The notes under the pieces are model-generated. The model saw only the letters and a program-made list of their open reading frames with translations. It was not told the DNA's origin and searched no databases. Made by a program: the position numbers and the translations under genes. This document shows positions 43,952-53,861 of a stretch of 64,000 nucleotides of DNA, one piece after another. The stretch's first letter is position 1; the number at the start of each line of letters is the position of its first letter. The stretch is from Flavobacteriaceae bacterium (lineage in GTDB: Bacteria; Bacteroidota; Bacteroidia; Flavobacteriales; Flavobacteriaceae). The stretch lies in contig JABHWD010000012.1 of assembly GCA_018657955.1 (NCBI GenBank), positions 1 to 64,000 on the forward strand, read 5' to 3'.

Positions 43952-44959
43952 TTATATAATATTCACTTCAGCTTCTAACTCAATATCAAAAATTAATTTA
44001 ATAGCTTTTTGTATACTAATTGACAAATTTAATATATCACTTCCTTTAGCAGATTTATAATTAACTAAAACTAATGCTTGATCTTTATGAACGCCATAAT
44101 CTCCAAAAGTCTTTCCTTTAAAACCAGCTTTTTCGATTAGCCATGCTGCAGGTATTTTATATTTATTTTTATCAAAACTATAGAATGGTACATTACTAAA
44201 ATTAGATTTGAGTTCTTCAATTTTGTCTATGGAAACAATGGGGTTTTTAAAAAAACTACCACTATTCCCCGTTTTATCAGGATCAGGCAATTTTTCATTT
44301 CTAATTTTAATTACGGCACTAGAAACATCTTGTATAGTTGGGGATTTTATATTTGATTCATCAAGTTTATCCTGAATTCCTTTATAATTTAAATTTAAAT
44401 TATGTTTTTTGTTAGTTAATTTTAGTTTAATACTAATTACGATATAGTTATTATTTTTTTTGAAAATTGAATTTCTATATTTGAATTGACAATCTTTGTT
44501 GTCAAATGTTTTTATCTTTCCCGTTTCTCTATTTATTGCATCACAAGAAATTATCACATCTTTTAACTCTGTCCCATAGGCTCCAATATTTTGAATAGGT
44601 GCTGCACCAACACTGCCAGGAATTAAAGATAAATTTTCAATACCTCCAAGATCTCTTTTCAAACACCATTGGACAAGAGAATGCCAATTTTCACCAGCGA
44701 ATGCTACTATTTCTGTAATATTATTTTTCTTACTTTCTTCATGAATTCCTTTAATATTTATATGAATTACTAATCCTTTAATATTTTTAGTTATTAATAT
44801 ATTACTACCTCCACTTAGGATATATTTGCTTGGATATTTCTTGAATTTTAGAACTTCAACTAATTCATCTAAACTCTTTACAGAAACAAAATTTTCTGCA
44901 ATAGCATCAATCTTAAAGCTATTGTATTTCTTAAGAGAAAAATTGGTTAGAACTTCCAT
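43952..44959 (-). CDS. murB: UDP-N-acetylenolpyruvoylglucosamine reductase
   Basis: A 335-residue FAD enzyme that makes UDP-MurNAc for peptidoglycan. Seen are the FAD-binding LSGGSNILITKN, LSLIPGSVGAAPIQNIGAYG, the FKYRNSIFK tyrosine segment, the catalytic serine in GNSGSFFKNPIV, and AAWLIEKAGFKGKTFGDYG with VNYKSAKGSDIL. It is the E. coli-like type I length. Its ATG shares one base with the stop of the upstream aminotransferase (TAATG), so translation is coupled. Confidence 0.95.
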   Translation of the reverse strand: MEVLTNFSLKKYNSFKIDAIAENFVSVKSLDELVEVLKFKKYPSKYILSGGSNILITKNIKGLVIHINIKGIHEESKKNNITEIVAFAGENWHSLVQWCLKRDLGGIENLSLIPGSVGAAPIQNIGAYGTELKDVIISCDAINRETGKIKTFDNKDCQFKYRNSIFKKNNNYIVISIKLKLTNKKHNLNLNYKGIQDKLDESNIKSPTIQDVSSAVIKIRNEKLPDPDKTGNSGSFFKNPIVSIDKIEELKSNFSNVPFYSFDKNKYKIPAAWLIEKAGFKGKTFGDYGVHKDQALVLVNYKSAKGSDILNLSISIQKAIKLIFDIELEAEVNII

Positions 44960-46149
44960 TAATTATGGTATTGAATTAATGCTTTTTTTAGAATATTTAT
45001 TGCTGAGATTAAATCTTTTTCATTTAGAACATAAGCAATTCTTATTTGATTTTTTCCAATCTCTTTTGATGAGTAAAATCCTTGAGCTGGAGCAACCATT
45101 ACAGTTTGGTTATTTACAGAGAAACTTTCAAGCAACCATTTAGCAAAATCATTAGCATCATCAATAGGTAATTGAACAATACAATAAAAAGCTCCTTTTG
45201 GAGTAGAGACCTTAATTCCAGGTATTTTGTTGAGCTCATTAATTAAGACATCTCTTCTCTTTTTATATTCTTCAATAACATCATTAAAATATTTTTCTGG
45301 AGTATCCAGAGCAGCGAGACTAGCAATTTGAGCTAAAGTAGGAGGAGACAATCTTGCTTGAGCAAATTTTAAGACTGTTTTAATTAACTCTTTATTTCTA
45401 GAAACTACACATCCAATCCTAGCACCACACATACTATATCTTTTTGACACTGAATCAATCATTATAGCATTTTGGTTTATGGAATCCTCTTCCATAATTG
45501 AATAGTGCTTATACCCATCATAAGTAAATTCTCTATACACTTCATCTGCAATAAGAAATAAATCATATTCTTTAACAATATCAACAAGTTTTTTTATTTC
45601 ATCTTTAGAGTAAAGATAACCAGTTGGATTGTTTGGATTACAAATAAGTATTGCTTTTGTTTTAGAATTTATAAGCTTTTTAAATTCACTAATTTTTGGT
45701 AGAGAAAAATTATCATCAATTGTTGAAGTAATAGGTGCAATTTTAATTCCATTTGCAATAGAAAATCCATTATAATTAGCATAGAAGGGTTCAGGAATAA
45801 TTATTTCATCTCCAGGATCCATTATGCTTCCTAAAGTGAAAAATAAAGCTTCACTAGCCCCGCTGGTAACTATTATATTTTTTTGATTTACTATTACATT
45901 TTTTTTTGAATAATATTCAGCCAATTTTACTCTATAATTTTCTGAACCTTCAGATCTACTATAAGCTAGAACTTTTATATTTGAATTTTTTACTGCTTGA
46001 ATTGCTTGTTTAGGGGTTTCTATATCTGGCTGGCCAATATTAAGCTGAAATACTTTTAAACCTCTTTTTTTTGCATCCTCTGCATAGGGAACCAGCTTTC
46101 TAATTGGAGATTCAGGCATTGATTTTCCTTTTATAGAAATATTTGGCAT
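44959..46149 (-). CDS. Class I/II PLP-dependent aminotransferase
   Basis: A 396-residue fold type I enzyme. Seen are FQLNIGQPDIETPKQAIQA, VTSGASEALFFTL, the PEPFYANYNGF stretch, ICNPNNPTGYLYSKDEI, FLIADEVYREF, the PLP lysine in IDSVSKRYSMCGARIG, and RIAYVLNEKDL with the carboxylate-binding Arg. The VSKRYSMCGAR segment differs from VSKAFAMTGWR of the aminotransferase at 12964-14151. This type is common in Bacteroidota and its substrate is not fixed. It overlaps murB by one base. Confidence 0.87.
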   Translation of the reverse strand: MPNISIKGKSMPESPIRKLVPYAEDAKKRGLKVFQLNIGQPDIETPKQAIQAVKNSNIKVLAYSRSEGSENYRVKLAEYYSKKNVIVNQKNIIVTSGASEALFFTLGSIMDPGDEIIIPEPFYANYNGFSIANGIKIAPITSTIDDNFSLPKISEFKKLINSKTKAILICNPNNPTGYLYSKDEIKKLVDIVKEYDLFLIADEVYREFTYDGYKHYSIMEEDSINQNAIMIDSVSKRYSMCGARIGCVVSRNKELIKTVLKFAQARLSPPTLAQIASLAALDTPEKYFNDVIEEYKKRRDVLINELNKIPGIKVSTPKGAFYCIVQLPIDDANDFAKWLLESFSVNNQTVMVAPAQGFYSSKEIGKNQIRIAYVLNEKDLISAINILKKALIQYHN

Positions 46150-46206
46150 TTGAAAATTTTTAGTCTAATTATTAAGTAATGAAATAGAGGAAGTAAGCAA
46201 AACTCA

Positions 46207-46638
46207 TTAATATTCCTCTTCAATCAAGCTTTTTGATTTTTTTTCTAAACCAGTACTATTAACCTTATTAGTTACTTTTCCAGTAATTCTCAAAATTACA
46301 GTAGAGTTTTGAGCATTTGAACTTACATATATAGATTTTCTGATTAAACCAATTCTATTTGTATCATATTTGACCTGTATTTTTTCTGATTCACCTGGTA
46401 GTACAGGTTTATTAGGCTTCTTTGGAATTGTACATCCACATGTTGATTTTACATTCGTAATTATTAAGGGAGAATTACCATCATTTGTAAACTTAAAATC
46501 TCGAATCCCATTTGAGCCTTTTTCAATTACCCCATAATCAATTTCTGTAGTTTCAAAATTAATTTTAGCAATTTTTTCTTGAGAAAATAAATTAAAATTT
46601 AAACCTATAGCAAAAATAATTAATAATATTTTTTTCAT
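46207..46638 (-). CDS. DUF1573 periplasmic protein
   Basis: A 143-residue exported protein: signal peptide (MKKILLIIFAIGLNFNLFSQ), then one DUF1573 Ig-like domain. The hallmark EIDYGVIEKGSNGIRDFKF, the PLIITNVKSTCGCTIPKKP motif (C67 and C69) and VLPGESEKIQVKYDT are present. The function of the CGC motif is unknown; metal or thiol chemistry is possible. It stands alone ahead of the divergent valS. Confidence 0.85.
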   Translation of the reverse strand: MKKILLIIFAIGLNFNLFSQEKIAKINFETTEIDYGVIEKGSNGIRDFKFTNDGNSPLIITNVKSTCGCTIPKKPNKPVLPGESEKIQVKYDTNRIGLIRKSIYVSSNAQNSTVILRITGKVTNKVNSTGLEKKSKSLIEEEY

Positions 46639-46702
46639 TATGTTTAGTTAAAAAATTAGACAGATAAATATAATTATAATTACCCAGATAAAGAAATATG
46701 AG

Positions 46703-46710
46703 TATTTTTG
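46703..46710 (+). promoter_or_regulatory. -7 promoter box for valS
   Basis: TATTTTTG on the plus strand, 22 bases before the valS ATG at 46733. Confidence 0.45.
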
Positions 46711-46732
46711 TATTCAATCATAAATAAAAAAA

Positions 46733-49366
46733 ATGAGTATCAGTTCTAACTACAATTTTAAAAATATTGAAGATAAGTGGTATTCATATTGGATTAAGAA
46801 TAATTTTTTTCATTCTCAGCCAGATAAAAGAGAACCTTATACTATTGTAATTCCACCACCTAATATTACAGGAATTTTGCATATGGGACATATGCTAAAT
46901 AATACTATTCAAGATATTTTAATAAGAAGGGCTAGGTTATTAGGAAAAAATGCATGTTGGATTCCAGGAACAGACCATGCATCTATTGCTACTGAAGCAA
47001 AGGTTGTAGAAAGTTTAAAAGAAAAGGGGATAGAAAAAAATGATTTAAGCAGAGATGAGTTTATCAAACATGCATGGGACTGGAAGGGAAAGTATGGGGA
47101 TATTATTCTTGATCAATTAAAAAAAATTGGTTGTTCTTGTGACTGGGATAGAACCAGGTTTACTCTAGATGAGAACATGAATAAATCCGTAATTTCTGTT
47201 TTTATAGATCTATATAATAAAGGTTTAATATATCGTGGATATAGAATGATTAATTGGGATCCTAAAGCACAAACAACTCTTTCAGATGAGGAAGTTAATT
47301 ATATTGAAAAGAGAGATTTACTTTACTATGTTAAATATAAAATTGAAGGTGAAGAAGATTATGTAACTATTGCAACTACAAGGCCAGAGACAATTTTGGG
47401 AGATACTGCAATTTGTGTGAATTCAAAAGATGATCGATATAAAAAATTAAAAGGTAAACATGCGATAGTACCTATAGCAGAAAGGAAAGTTCCGATTATT
47501 TTTGACGATTATGTTGACATTGAGTATGGGACAGGATGTTTAAAGGTAACTCCAGCTCATGATATTAATGACAAACTAATTGGCGACAGACATGACCTGC
47601 AATTTATAGACATATTTAATGATGATGCTACACTGAACAAGCATGGTCTTCATCATCAAGGAAAGGATCGATTCAAGGCAAGGAAAGATATTATACTTGA
47701 GCTAGATAAATTGGGTATTTTAGAAAAGCAAGAGGAAATTACTCACAATGTTGGAATAAGTGAAAGAACAAATGAAATCATAGAGCCAAAATTTAGTTAT
47801 CAATGGTTTTTAAAAATGGATAATCTAGCTAAGCCGGCAATTAATTCAGTGTTAGCAGAAAATGAAATTAAGTTATATCCAAAGAAGTTTGAAAAAACAT
47901 TTAAACATTGGATGGAAAATATTAGAGACTGGAATATATCAAGACAGCTTTATTGGGGACATCAAATTCCAGCATATTTTTATGGAAATGAAAAGGATGA
48001 TTTTGTAATTGCTCAGGATATAGAAAAAGCAATTGATTTAGCAAAAGAAAAAACGGGAAATAAAAGTTTAACTATAAACGATTTAAAACAAGAAGAAGAT
48101 GTTCTGGATACATGGTTCTCCTCATGGCTATGGCCTATTAGTGTATTTGATGGCATAAATAACCCAGACAATGAGGATTTTAATTATTATTATCCTACAT
48201 CAGATTTGGTTACAGGTCCTGATATAATATTCTTTTGGGTAGCTCGAATGATAATTGCTGGTTATGAGTTTAAGAAAAACAAACCATTTAACAATGTTTA
48301 CTTCACTGGCATAGTTCGTGATAAGCAAAGAAGAAAAATGAGTAAATCATTAGGAAATTCACCAGATGCTTTGAAATTGATTTCAGAATATGGAGCTGAT
48401 TCCGTAAGAGTTGGATTAATGATGAGTTCATCAGCAGGAAATGATTTATTATTTGATGAGTCTTTATGTAATCAGGGCAGATTTTTTACTAATAAAATAT
48501 GGAATTCTTTTAGACTAATTGATGGTTGGGAGATTAAGGATATTGATCAGCCAGAATATTCTTCTGTGGTATTAGAGTGGTATGATAATAAATTTCAACA
48601 TGTACTATCTCAAATTAATGATCATTTCGATAAGTTTAGAATTAGTGATGCACTAATGTGTGTGTATAAATTGATATGGGATGATTTCTGCTCAGTATTG
48701 CTTGAAATTATTAAGCCAGAATTTGCTAAGCCAATTGATAAGAAAACATATGCTTCTTTAATTTTAATTTTTGAAAACAACTTAAAAATATTGCATCCAT
48801 TTATGCCTTTTATTTCAGAAGAACTTTGGCAATCTGTAAACAAAAGAAAAGTAGATCAGGCATTAGTTGTTTCAAGTTGGCCTGATTCTAAGTCGTACAA
48901 TAATAAAATTATTGAAGAATTTAAATTTGTTTCCGATGTAATAACTTCCATTCGATCACTAAGAAAAAAACATAATATTTCCTTTAAAGAAAGTATAGAA
49001 TTAAGTGTTATAAACAATGAGGGAATATCTGATAAATATGATTCAATTATAAAAAAAATATGTAATGTTAATGCTGTATTATATGTAAAGAATGAAGTCA
49101 AAGGTGTTATTTCATTTAGAATGAATACAAACATCTATTTTATTCCATTATCTACTGAAGTTGATGTTAAAGATGAGATATTAAAATTGGAGAATGAATT
49201 AAATTATAACTCAGGTTTCTTAAAATCAGTTGAAAAGAAATTATCTAATAAGAAATTTGCAGAAAATGCTCCTGAAAGTGTTATAGAAATTGAAAAAAAG
49301 AAGAAGTCAGATGCTATGGCTAAAATTGATCTAATCAAAGAAAGTATTAAGAAATTAAAAGGTTAG
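46733..49366 (+). CDS. valS: Valyl-tRNA synthetase
   Basis: An 877-residue class I synthetase that charges tRNA-Val. The HIGH motif is IPPPNITGILHMGHMLNN (HMGH at 50-53). The KMSKS motif is at residues 535-539 within KQRRKMSKSLGNSPD. The CP1 editing domain with ATTRPETILGDTAI and the tRNA-binding C-terminal coiled coil (ENELNYNSGFLKSVEKKLSN) are present. The length is as expected. It is convergent with psd, stop codons sharing TTAG. A TATTTTTG box precedes it. Confidence 0.97.
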   Translation: MSISSNYNFKNIEDKWYSYWIKNNFFHSQPDKREPYTIVIPPPNITGILHMGHMLNNTIQDILIRRARLLGKNACWIPGTDHASIATEAKVVESLKEKGIEKNDLSRDEFIKHAWDWKGKYGDIILDQLKKIGCSCDWDRTRFTLDENMNKSVISVFIDLYNKGLIYRGYRMINWDPKAQTTLSDEEVNYIEKRDLLYYVKYKIEGEEDYVTIATTRPETILGDTAICVNSKDDRYKKLKGKHAIVPIAERKVPIIFDDYVDIEYGTGCLKVTPAHDINDKLIGDRHDLQFIDIFNDDATLNKHGLHHQGKDRFKARKDIILELDKLGILEKQEEITHNVGISERTNEIIEPKFSYQWFLKMDNLAKPAINSVLAENEIKLYPKKFEKTFKHWMENIRDWNISRQLYWGHQIPAYFYGNEKDDFVIAQDIEKAIDLAKEKTGNKSLTINDLKQEEDVLDTWFSSWLWPISVFDGINNPDNEDFNYYYPTSDLVTGPDIIFFWVARMIIAGYEFKKNKPFNNVYFTGIVRDKQRRKMSKSLGNSPDALKLISEYGADSVRVGLMMSSSAGNDLLFDESLCNQGRFFTNKIWNSFRLIDGWEIKDIDQPEYSSVVLEWYDNKFQHVLSQINDHFDKFRISDALMCVYKLIWDDFCSVLLEIIKPEFAKPIDKKTYASLILIFENNLKILHPFMPFISEELWQSVNKRKVDQALVVSSWPDSKSYNNKIIEEFKFVSDVITSIRSLRKKHNISFKESIELSVINNEGISDKYDSIIKKICNVNAVLYVKNEVKGVISFRMNTNIYFIPLSTEVDVKDEILKLENELNYNSGFLKSVEKKLSNKKFAENAPESVIEIEKKKKSDAMAKIDLIKESIKKLKG

Positions 49367-50007
49367 TTTTCTGCAATAACTGAAATACTTCCTTTAACTT
49401 TTTGATTTATTTTAACATTTAGTTTAGTATTTAATGGAAGGAAAAGATCGATTCTAGATCCAAATTTAATAAAGCCAGCATCTTCACCTTGTTTAACTGT
49501 ATTTGATACTTTGGCATAGTTAACAATTCTTCTTGCAATAGCTCCGGCTATTTGACGATATAGGATTTTGCCAAAACTCCCATTTTCAATTACAATGCTA
49601 GTTCGTTCATTTTTTGTACTTGATTTCGGGTGCCATGCTACTAGGTATTTTCCAGGGTGATATTTTGAATAAACTACCCTCCCTGTCATAGGATACCTTG
49701 TTACATGAACATTTAGGGGGGACATAAATATGCTAACTTGAATTCTTTCATCCTTAAAAAACTCTGGCTCAAATACTTTTCCAATTATTACAATTTTGCC
49801 ATCAACAGGTGATAATATATGCTTGTCATTAGAGTTAACTATAATTTTAGGGTTTCTAAAGAACTGTAGAATTAAAATAAAAACAACTACTAAAAAAATC
49901 TTTATAGGAGAATCATATTGAATTGAAAAGTAATCAAGACTTAAAATAATTGATACTATAATTATAAAAGAAACAATAATTATAGTATAACCTTCTTTAT
50001 GAAACAT
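49363..50007 (-). CDS. psd: Phosphatidylserine decarboxylase proenzyme, short type
   Basis: A 214-residue pyruvoyl enzyme that makes phosphatidylethanolamine. Membrane helices are at the N-terminus (TIIIVSFIIIVSIILSLDYF and the next hydrophobic part). HILSPVDGKIVII and FMSPLNVHVTRYPMTG follow. The self-cleavage site is FIKFGSRIDLFLP, where Gly183-Ser184 gives the pyruvoyl group. Short Psd of this group lacks the longer N-terminus of E. coli Psd. It overlaps cdsA by 11 bases and belongs to the rsfS-ftsH-LUD-cdsA-psd series. Confidence 0.93.
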   Translation of the reverse strand: MFHKEGYTIIIVSFIIIVSIILSLDYFSIQYDSPIKIFLVVVFILILQFFRNPKIIVNSNDKHILSPVDGKIVIIGKVFEPEFFKDERIQVSIFMSPLNVHVTRYPMTGRVVYSKYHPGKYLVAWHPKSSTKNERTSIVIENGSFGKILYRQIAGAIARRIVNYAKVSNTVKQGEDAGFIKFGSRIDLFLPLNTKLNVKINQKVKGSISVIAEN

Positions 50008-50830
50008 TTGAGAAGGTTTTTAGAAATAAATATATAAATGGACTTGCAAACATTATACTATCAAGCCTGTCTAACAAACCTCCATGACCTGGTAATAATA
50101 TACCACTATCTTTTACTAATGATTTTCGTTTGTATTTAGATTCAACTAAATCACCCATTGTTCCAAAAACACTAATTATTATTGAAATAATAAGCCAATT
50201 AGTAAAATTTAATTCACTAATATAATTAGCAATAGGTATACTACAAATACAACAAAAAAATAAACCACCAAGAAACCCTTCAACAGTTTTGTTTGGCGAA
50301 ATAGTCATAAATAATTTTTGCTTACCAATTCTTTTACCAATAATAAATGCTAGACTATCATTTACCCATACAAGCATAAAGCATCCAAGAATTAAATCAG
50401 GATTAAATTCATTATTATAGTTTCCAATAAGAAACATAAAAATGAATGAACTCGATATATAAAAAACTGAGTTTATATATTTTCTTGTCAAGAATTCAGG
50501 TAAATCTTTAGTAACAAATAAGTCTCTTATTGAAAATAGCAGAACAAATATTGAAAAAACAAGTAAAATCTCTATAGTTTCATTAAAAAAAGAATTGCTT
50601 AGATCTAATGAGTTGAAATAGTAACTATAATATGAAAAGAAGCTAAATAATATTGTAAATATCACATATGAACTAATTCCTTTTTGCTTAATTAACTTAT
50701 TAAATTCAGCATGTGAAATCAAGCCAAATACATAGATTAAAATAGTAAAGCTTAAGAAAGACTTTAAGGAAAGGAGAAATAATAGCCCATATATTAAACC
50801 AGTAATTGATCTTTTATGAATTTCTTTCAA
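49997..50830 (-). CDS. cdsA: Phosphatidate cytidylyltransferase
   Basis: A 277-residue membrane enzyme that makes CDP-diacylglycerol from phosphatidate and CTP. Multiple hydrophobic helices lie N-terminal to the C-terminal signature KDSGILLPGHGGLLDRLDSI. The MTISPNKTVEGFLGG segment is also conserved. It begins 1 base after the LUD gene and overlaps psd, which acts further down the same phospholipid pathway. The intermediate synthase PssA is not in the window. Confidence 0.93.
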   Translation of the reverse strand: MKEIHKRSITGLIYGLLFLLSLKSFLSFTILIYVFGLISHAEFNKLIKQKGISSYVIFTILFSFFSYYSYYFNSLDLSNSFFNETIEILLVFSIFVLLFSIRDLFVTKDLPEFLTRKYINSVFYISSSFIFMFLIGNYNNEFNPDLILGCFMLVWVNDSLAFIIGKRIGKQKLFMTISPNKTVEGFLGGLFFCCICSIPIANYISELNFTNWLIISIIISVFGTMGDLVESKYKRKSLVKDSGILLPGHGGLLDRLDSIMFASPFIYLFLKTFSNVS

Positions 50831-50831
50831 T

Positions 50832-51443
50832 TTATATTGTTCCTTTTTCTAATAATATCAAATATAAGTTTTTTGCATTGGTTCCATAACTTAAAAAACC
50901 TTTTTCTTGAGAACTATGAAAATTTTTAATAGTAGTGATATTACTTGGAATTTTCTTGCTTTTTGATTTAATTTCTGCTAATCCTTCACCAATATTGTTT
51001 TTAAATTTTTTTGTGTCAGACAGAATAATTAAGTTGTTTGGGAAACCTGAAAGATTTTTTTCTTCAATTTGATTTGATGAAATTAAAACAGATCCATCAT
51101 TAGCAATTAAATTCTCGCAATCAGTTACAAAACATTTTGGATTCTCCTGGTTAACTTTTATTGAATTCGGGAGCTTATAATTAGACTTAATTTTATTATT
51201 GATAATCAATAAATCTTCTTTAATCCAATTGTTTTCTTTTAGAATTAAACTTAAATTTTCATTAAGCTCATTATAATTTTCACTATAAAGAAATTTCCCT
51301 CCATTATCTATAAAGTTTACAATAAACCTTTCTTCTATTGCAACTTTTACTTTAGGCATAAACTTGCTTTGTTCACGCTCTTGGCCTTCTTTAGATTTGT
51401 TTGTTCTGGGATTTCCTTTAAAAAGGTTATTAAAAAACTTCAA
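50832..51443 (-). CDS. LUD-domain protein (LutC/YkgG-like)
   Basis: A 203-residue protein with a LUD domain over about residues 90-200: FVTDCENLIANDGSVLISSN, the PNNLIILSDT stretch, and the KNLYLILLEKGTI end. LutC proteins belong to lactate oxidation systems, but lutA and lutB are not beside it; here it lies between ftsH and cdsA. The N-terminus is basic (FKGNPRTNKSKEGQEREQ). The start is TTG at 51443, because no upstream in-frame ATG exists and the first ATG would remove about 28 residues including this segment. Role unknown. Confidence 0.75.
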   Translation of the reverse strand: MKFFNNLFKGNPRTNKSKEGQEREQSKFMPKVKVAIEERFIVNFIDNGGKFLYSENYNELNENLSLILKENNWIKEDLLIINNKIKSNYKLPNSIKVNQENPKCFVTDCENLIANDGSVLISSNQIEEKNLSGFPNNLIILSDTKKFKNNIGEGLAEIKSKSKKIPSNITTIKNFHSSQEKGFLSYGTNAKNLYLILLEKGTI

Positions 51444-51526
51444 TTTTTTTAAGCTATTAAAAGTTAATTAAAATTAGGAAACTCTAAGGTTAATATAAAA
51501 TGAAAGAATAATTAATTTCTATTTTT

Positions 51527-53440
51527 TTAGTATTTTTTTTTAAAAGAACGCTCCCCAAATATTTCTTCTAAGTTTTTTTTAAAAATCACCTCTTTTTTTA
51601 GCAATAATTCTGCTAATTTGATTAATTTCTCTTTATTCTTTTGAAGAATCTTTAGCGCTCTTTTATACTGACTTTCAATTATTAATGATATTTCTTTATC
51701 AATAGTCTCGGCAGTTTGTTCGCTATAAGGCTTAGTAAAACCATATTCATTTCCATTTGATGAGTCATAATAGGTCAAATTACCAACTTTATCATTTAAG
51801 CCGTAAATTGTTACCATTGCTCTAGCCTGTTTAGTTACTTTTTCTAAATCACTTAGCGCTCCAGTTGATATTTTGTTAAAAATAACTTTCTCTGCAGCTC
51901 TACCTGCTAGTAATGAACACATTTCGTCTAGCATTTGTTCAGGCCTTACAATTAACCTTTCTTCAGGTAGATACCATGCAGCTCCTAATGATTTACCTCT
52001 AGGCACAATTGTTACTTTAACTAGAGGAGAGGCATGCTCTAGCATCCAGCTTACAGTAGCATGACCAGCTTCATGATATGCAACTGCTTTTTTCTCATCT
52101 TCAGTAATTATCTTATTTTTTTTCTCTAAACCTCCAACTATTCTATCAACTGCATCTAGAAAATCTTGTTTGCCAACAGATTTTTTATTTTTTCTTGCGG
52201 CTATTAATGCAGCTTCATTACAGACATTAGCAATATCAGCTCCAGAAAAACCAGGTGTTTGTTTTGAAAGAAAATCAACATCTACGCTAGCTGCTTTTTT
52301 TATTGGTTTTAAATGGACTTCAAATATTTCTTTCCTCTCTCTTATGTCAGGTAAATCAACATAAATTTGTCTATCAAATCTTCCAGCTCTCATCAGTGCT
52401 TTATCCAATACATCAGCTCTGTTAGTAGCAGCAATAACTATAACATTAGTATTGGTTCCAAATCCATCCATTTCAGTTAGTAATTGATTTAGAGTATTTT
52501 CTCTTTCATCATTTGACCCTGTAAAATTACTTTTACCTCTTGCTCTACCAATGGCATCAATTTCATCAATAAAAATGATTGATGGAGATGTTTCTTTTGC
52601 TTGTTTAAATAAATCTCTTACCCTAGATGCACCAACTCCTACAAACATTTCAACAAAATCAGATCCAGAAAGTGAATAAAAAGGAACTTTAGCCTCACCT
52701 GCAACAGCTTTTGCAAGAAGAGTTTTCCCAGTACCAGGAGCGCCGATTAATAATGCGCCTTTTGGAATTTTTCCTCCTAATGATGTGTATTTTTTTGGAT
52801 TTTTTAAAAAATCAACAATTTCTTGTATTTCCTCTTTGGCACCCTCTAAACCTGCAACATCCTTGAATGTAATTTTTATATCAGCTTTTGCATCAAAAAG
52901 TTTGGCTTTTGATTTTCCAATATTAAAAATCTGCCCGCCTGCACCACCTGCACTTGATGACATTCTTCTCATTATGAATATCCATATAGCTATAATTACA
53001 ATAAATGGAAGCATTGATATAAGAATATCACCCCAAACATTTTGTTCAGTAACATAATTAGTTTCTATACTTAAATTATTCTCTCGTGATATTATAGCTA
53101 AATTGTTTTCAAAATTTTGTAAATCACCAAATTCAAATTTATAATTAGGATTTCGATTGGAGATTGGAAGTAATGTTGTCTTTACAGTATTTCTATGAAT
53201 ATCTTTTAATTCAGCATCTCTAGTTAGATATACTCTAACTTCTCTCTTATTTATTATTTCAATTTTTTCAACATCACCATCTTTAACAAATTCTAAAAAT
53301 TTAGAAGGAGTTGTAGATATTGAGTCTTGATATCCTGAACTACCAGAATAAATATTCAATAGCAGGAATAAGAAAATTATTCCACCATATATCCAATATT
53401 GGTTAAATGAGTTTTTATTCTGCAGTTTTTTGTTTTTCAT
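51527..53440 (-). CDS. ftsH: ATP-dependent zinc metalloprotease FtsH
   Basis: A 637-residue inner-membrane AAA+ protease for misfolded membrane proteins. Two membrane helices are at about residues 16-33 and 140-157. The Walker A is GAPGTGKT (233-240), Walker B IIFIDEID (288-295), and the second region of homology is [20 protein letters not shown]. The zinc site is HEAGH (456-460) with the third ligand in the [12 protein letters not shown] region. It follows rsfS by 5 bases and precedes the LUD gene by 83 bases. Confidence 0.97.
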   Translation of the reverse strand: MKNKKLQNKNSFNQYWIYGGIIFLFLLLNIYSGSSGYQDSISTTPSKFLEFVKDGDVEKIEIINKREVRVYLTRDAELKDIHRNTVKTTLLPISNRNPNYKFEFGDLQNFENNLAIISRENNLSIETNYVTEQNVWGDILISMLPFIVIIAIWIFIMRRMSSSAGGAGGQIFNIGKSKAKLFDAKADIKITFKDVAGLEGAKEEIQEIVDFLKNPKKYTSLGGKIPKGALLIGAPGTGKTLLAKAVAGEAKVPFYSLSGSDFVEMFVGVGASRVRDLFKQAKETSPSIIFIDEIDAIGRARGKSNFTGSNDERENTLNQLLTEMDGFGTNTNVIVIAATNRADVLDKALMRAGRFDRQIYVDLPDIRERKEIFEVHLKPIKKAASVDVDFLSKQTPGFSGADIANVCNEAALIAARKNKKSVGKQDFLDAVDRIVGGLEKKNKIITEDEKKAVAYHEAGHATVSWMLEHASPLVKVTIVPRGKSLGAAWYLPEERLIVRPEQMLDEMCSLLAGRAAEKVIFNKISTGALSDLEKVTKQARAMVTIYGLNDKVGNLTYYDSSNGNEYGFTKPYSEQTAETIDKEISLIIESQYKRALKILQKNKEKLIKLAELLLKKEVIFKKNLEEIFGERSFKKKY

Positions 53441-53445
53441 TAATA

Positions 53446-53811
53446 TTATTTTATATCAATACTTTGTGCATCTCCCCAAAGCCCTTCAATATCGTAAAAT
53501 TCTCTTTTGTGTTTTTGAAATACATGTACAACAACATCTATATAATCCATTAACACCCATTCAGCACTCTCCATTCCTTCAATACCCCAGGCTTTATCTT
53601 TTAAAGTCTTACTTACTTTTTTATTTATAGAGCTAACTATTGCACTAACTTGAGTATTTGAAGTGCCTTCGCAAATTACAAAATAATCACAAACTCTAGC
53701 TTCAAGGTTTCTAAGGTCAAGAATATTTATTTCTTTACCTTTTACTTCTTCAATACTATTAACTATTGTTGAAATTAAATTATTAGAGCTTCTCTTTGTT
53801 TTCGCCATCAA
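53446..53811 (-). CDS. rsfS: Ribosome silencing factor RsfS
   Basis: A 121-residue protein that binds L14 and blocks subunit joining during starvation. The conserved region contains DLRNLEARVCDYFVICEGTS, NTQVSAIVSSI, KAWGIEGMESAEWVLMDYID and VVHVFQKHKREFYDIEGLWG. The start may be either of two adjacent ATGs (53811 or 53808). A TAAATTTG box is at 53831-53838. It is divergent from birA and is the first gene before ftsH. Confidence 0.94.
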   Translation of the reverse strand: MMAKTKRSSNNLISTIVNSIEEVKGKEINILDLRNLEARVCDYFVICEGTSNTQVSAIVSSINKKVSKTLKDKAWGIEGMESAEWVLMDYIDVVVHVFQKHKREFYDIEGLWGDAQSIDIK

Positions 53812-53830
53812 TTCCTTTTATCTTGTTGTG

Positions 53831-53838
53831 CAAATTTA
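53831..53838 (-). promoter_or_regulatory. -7 promoter box for rsfS-ftsH
   Basis: TAAATTTG on the minus strand, 19 bases before the rsfS ATG. Confidence 0.45.
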
Positions 53839-53861
53839 TTATTTTTTTTTACTTTATACAC

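Noticed and set aside
53796-53861. Upstream start for birA
   Set aside because: It overlaps rsfS and adds a hydrophobic stretch before the conserved LDAIDSTN; the ATG at 53862 fits better.
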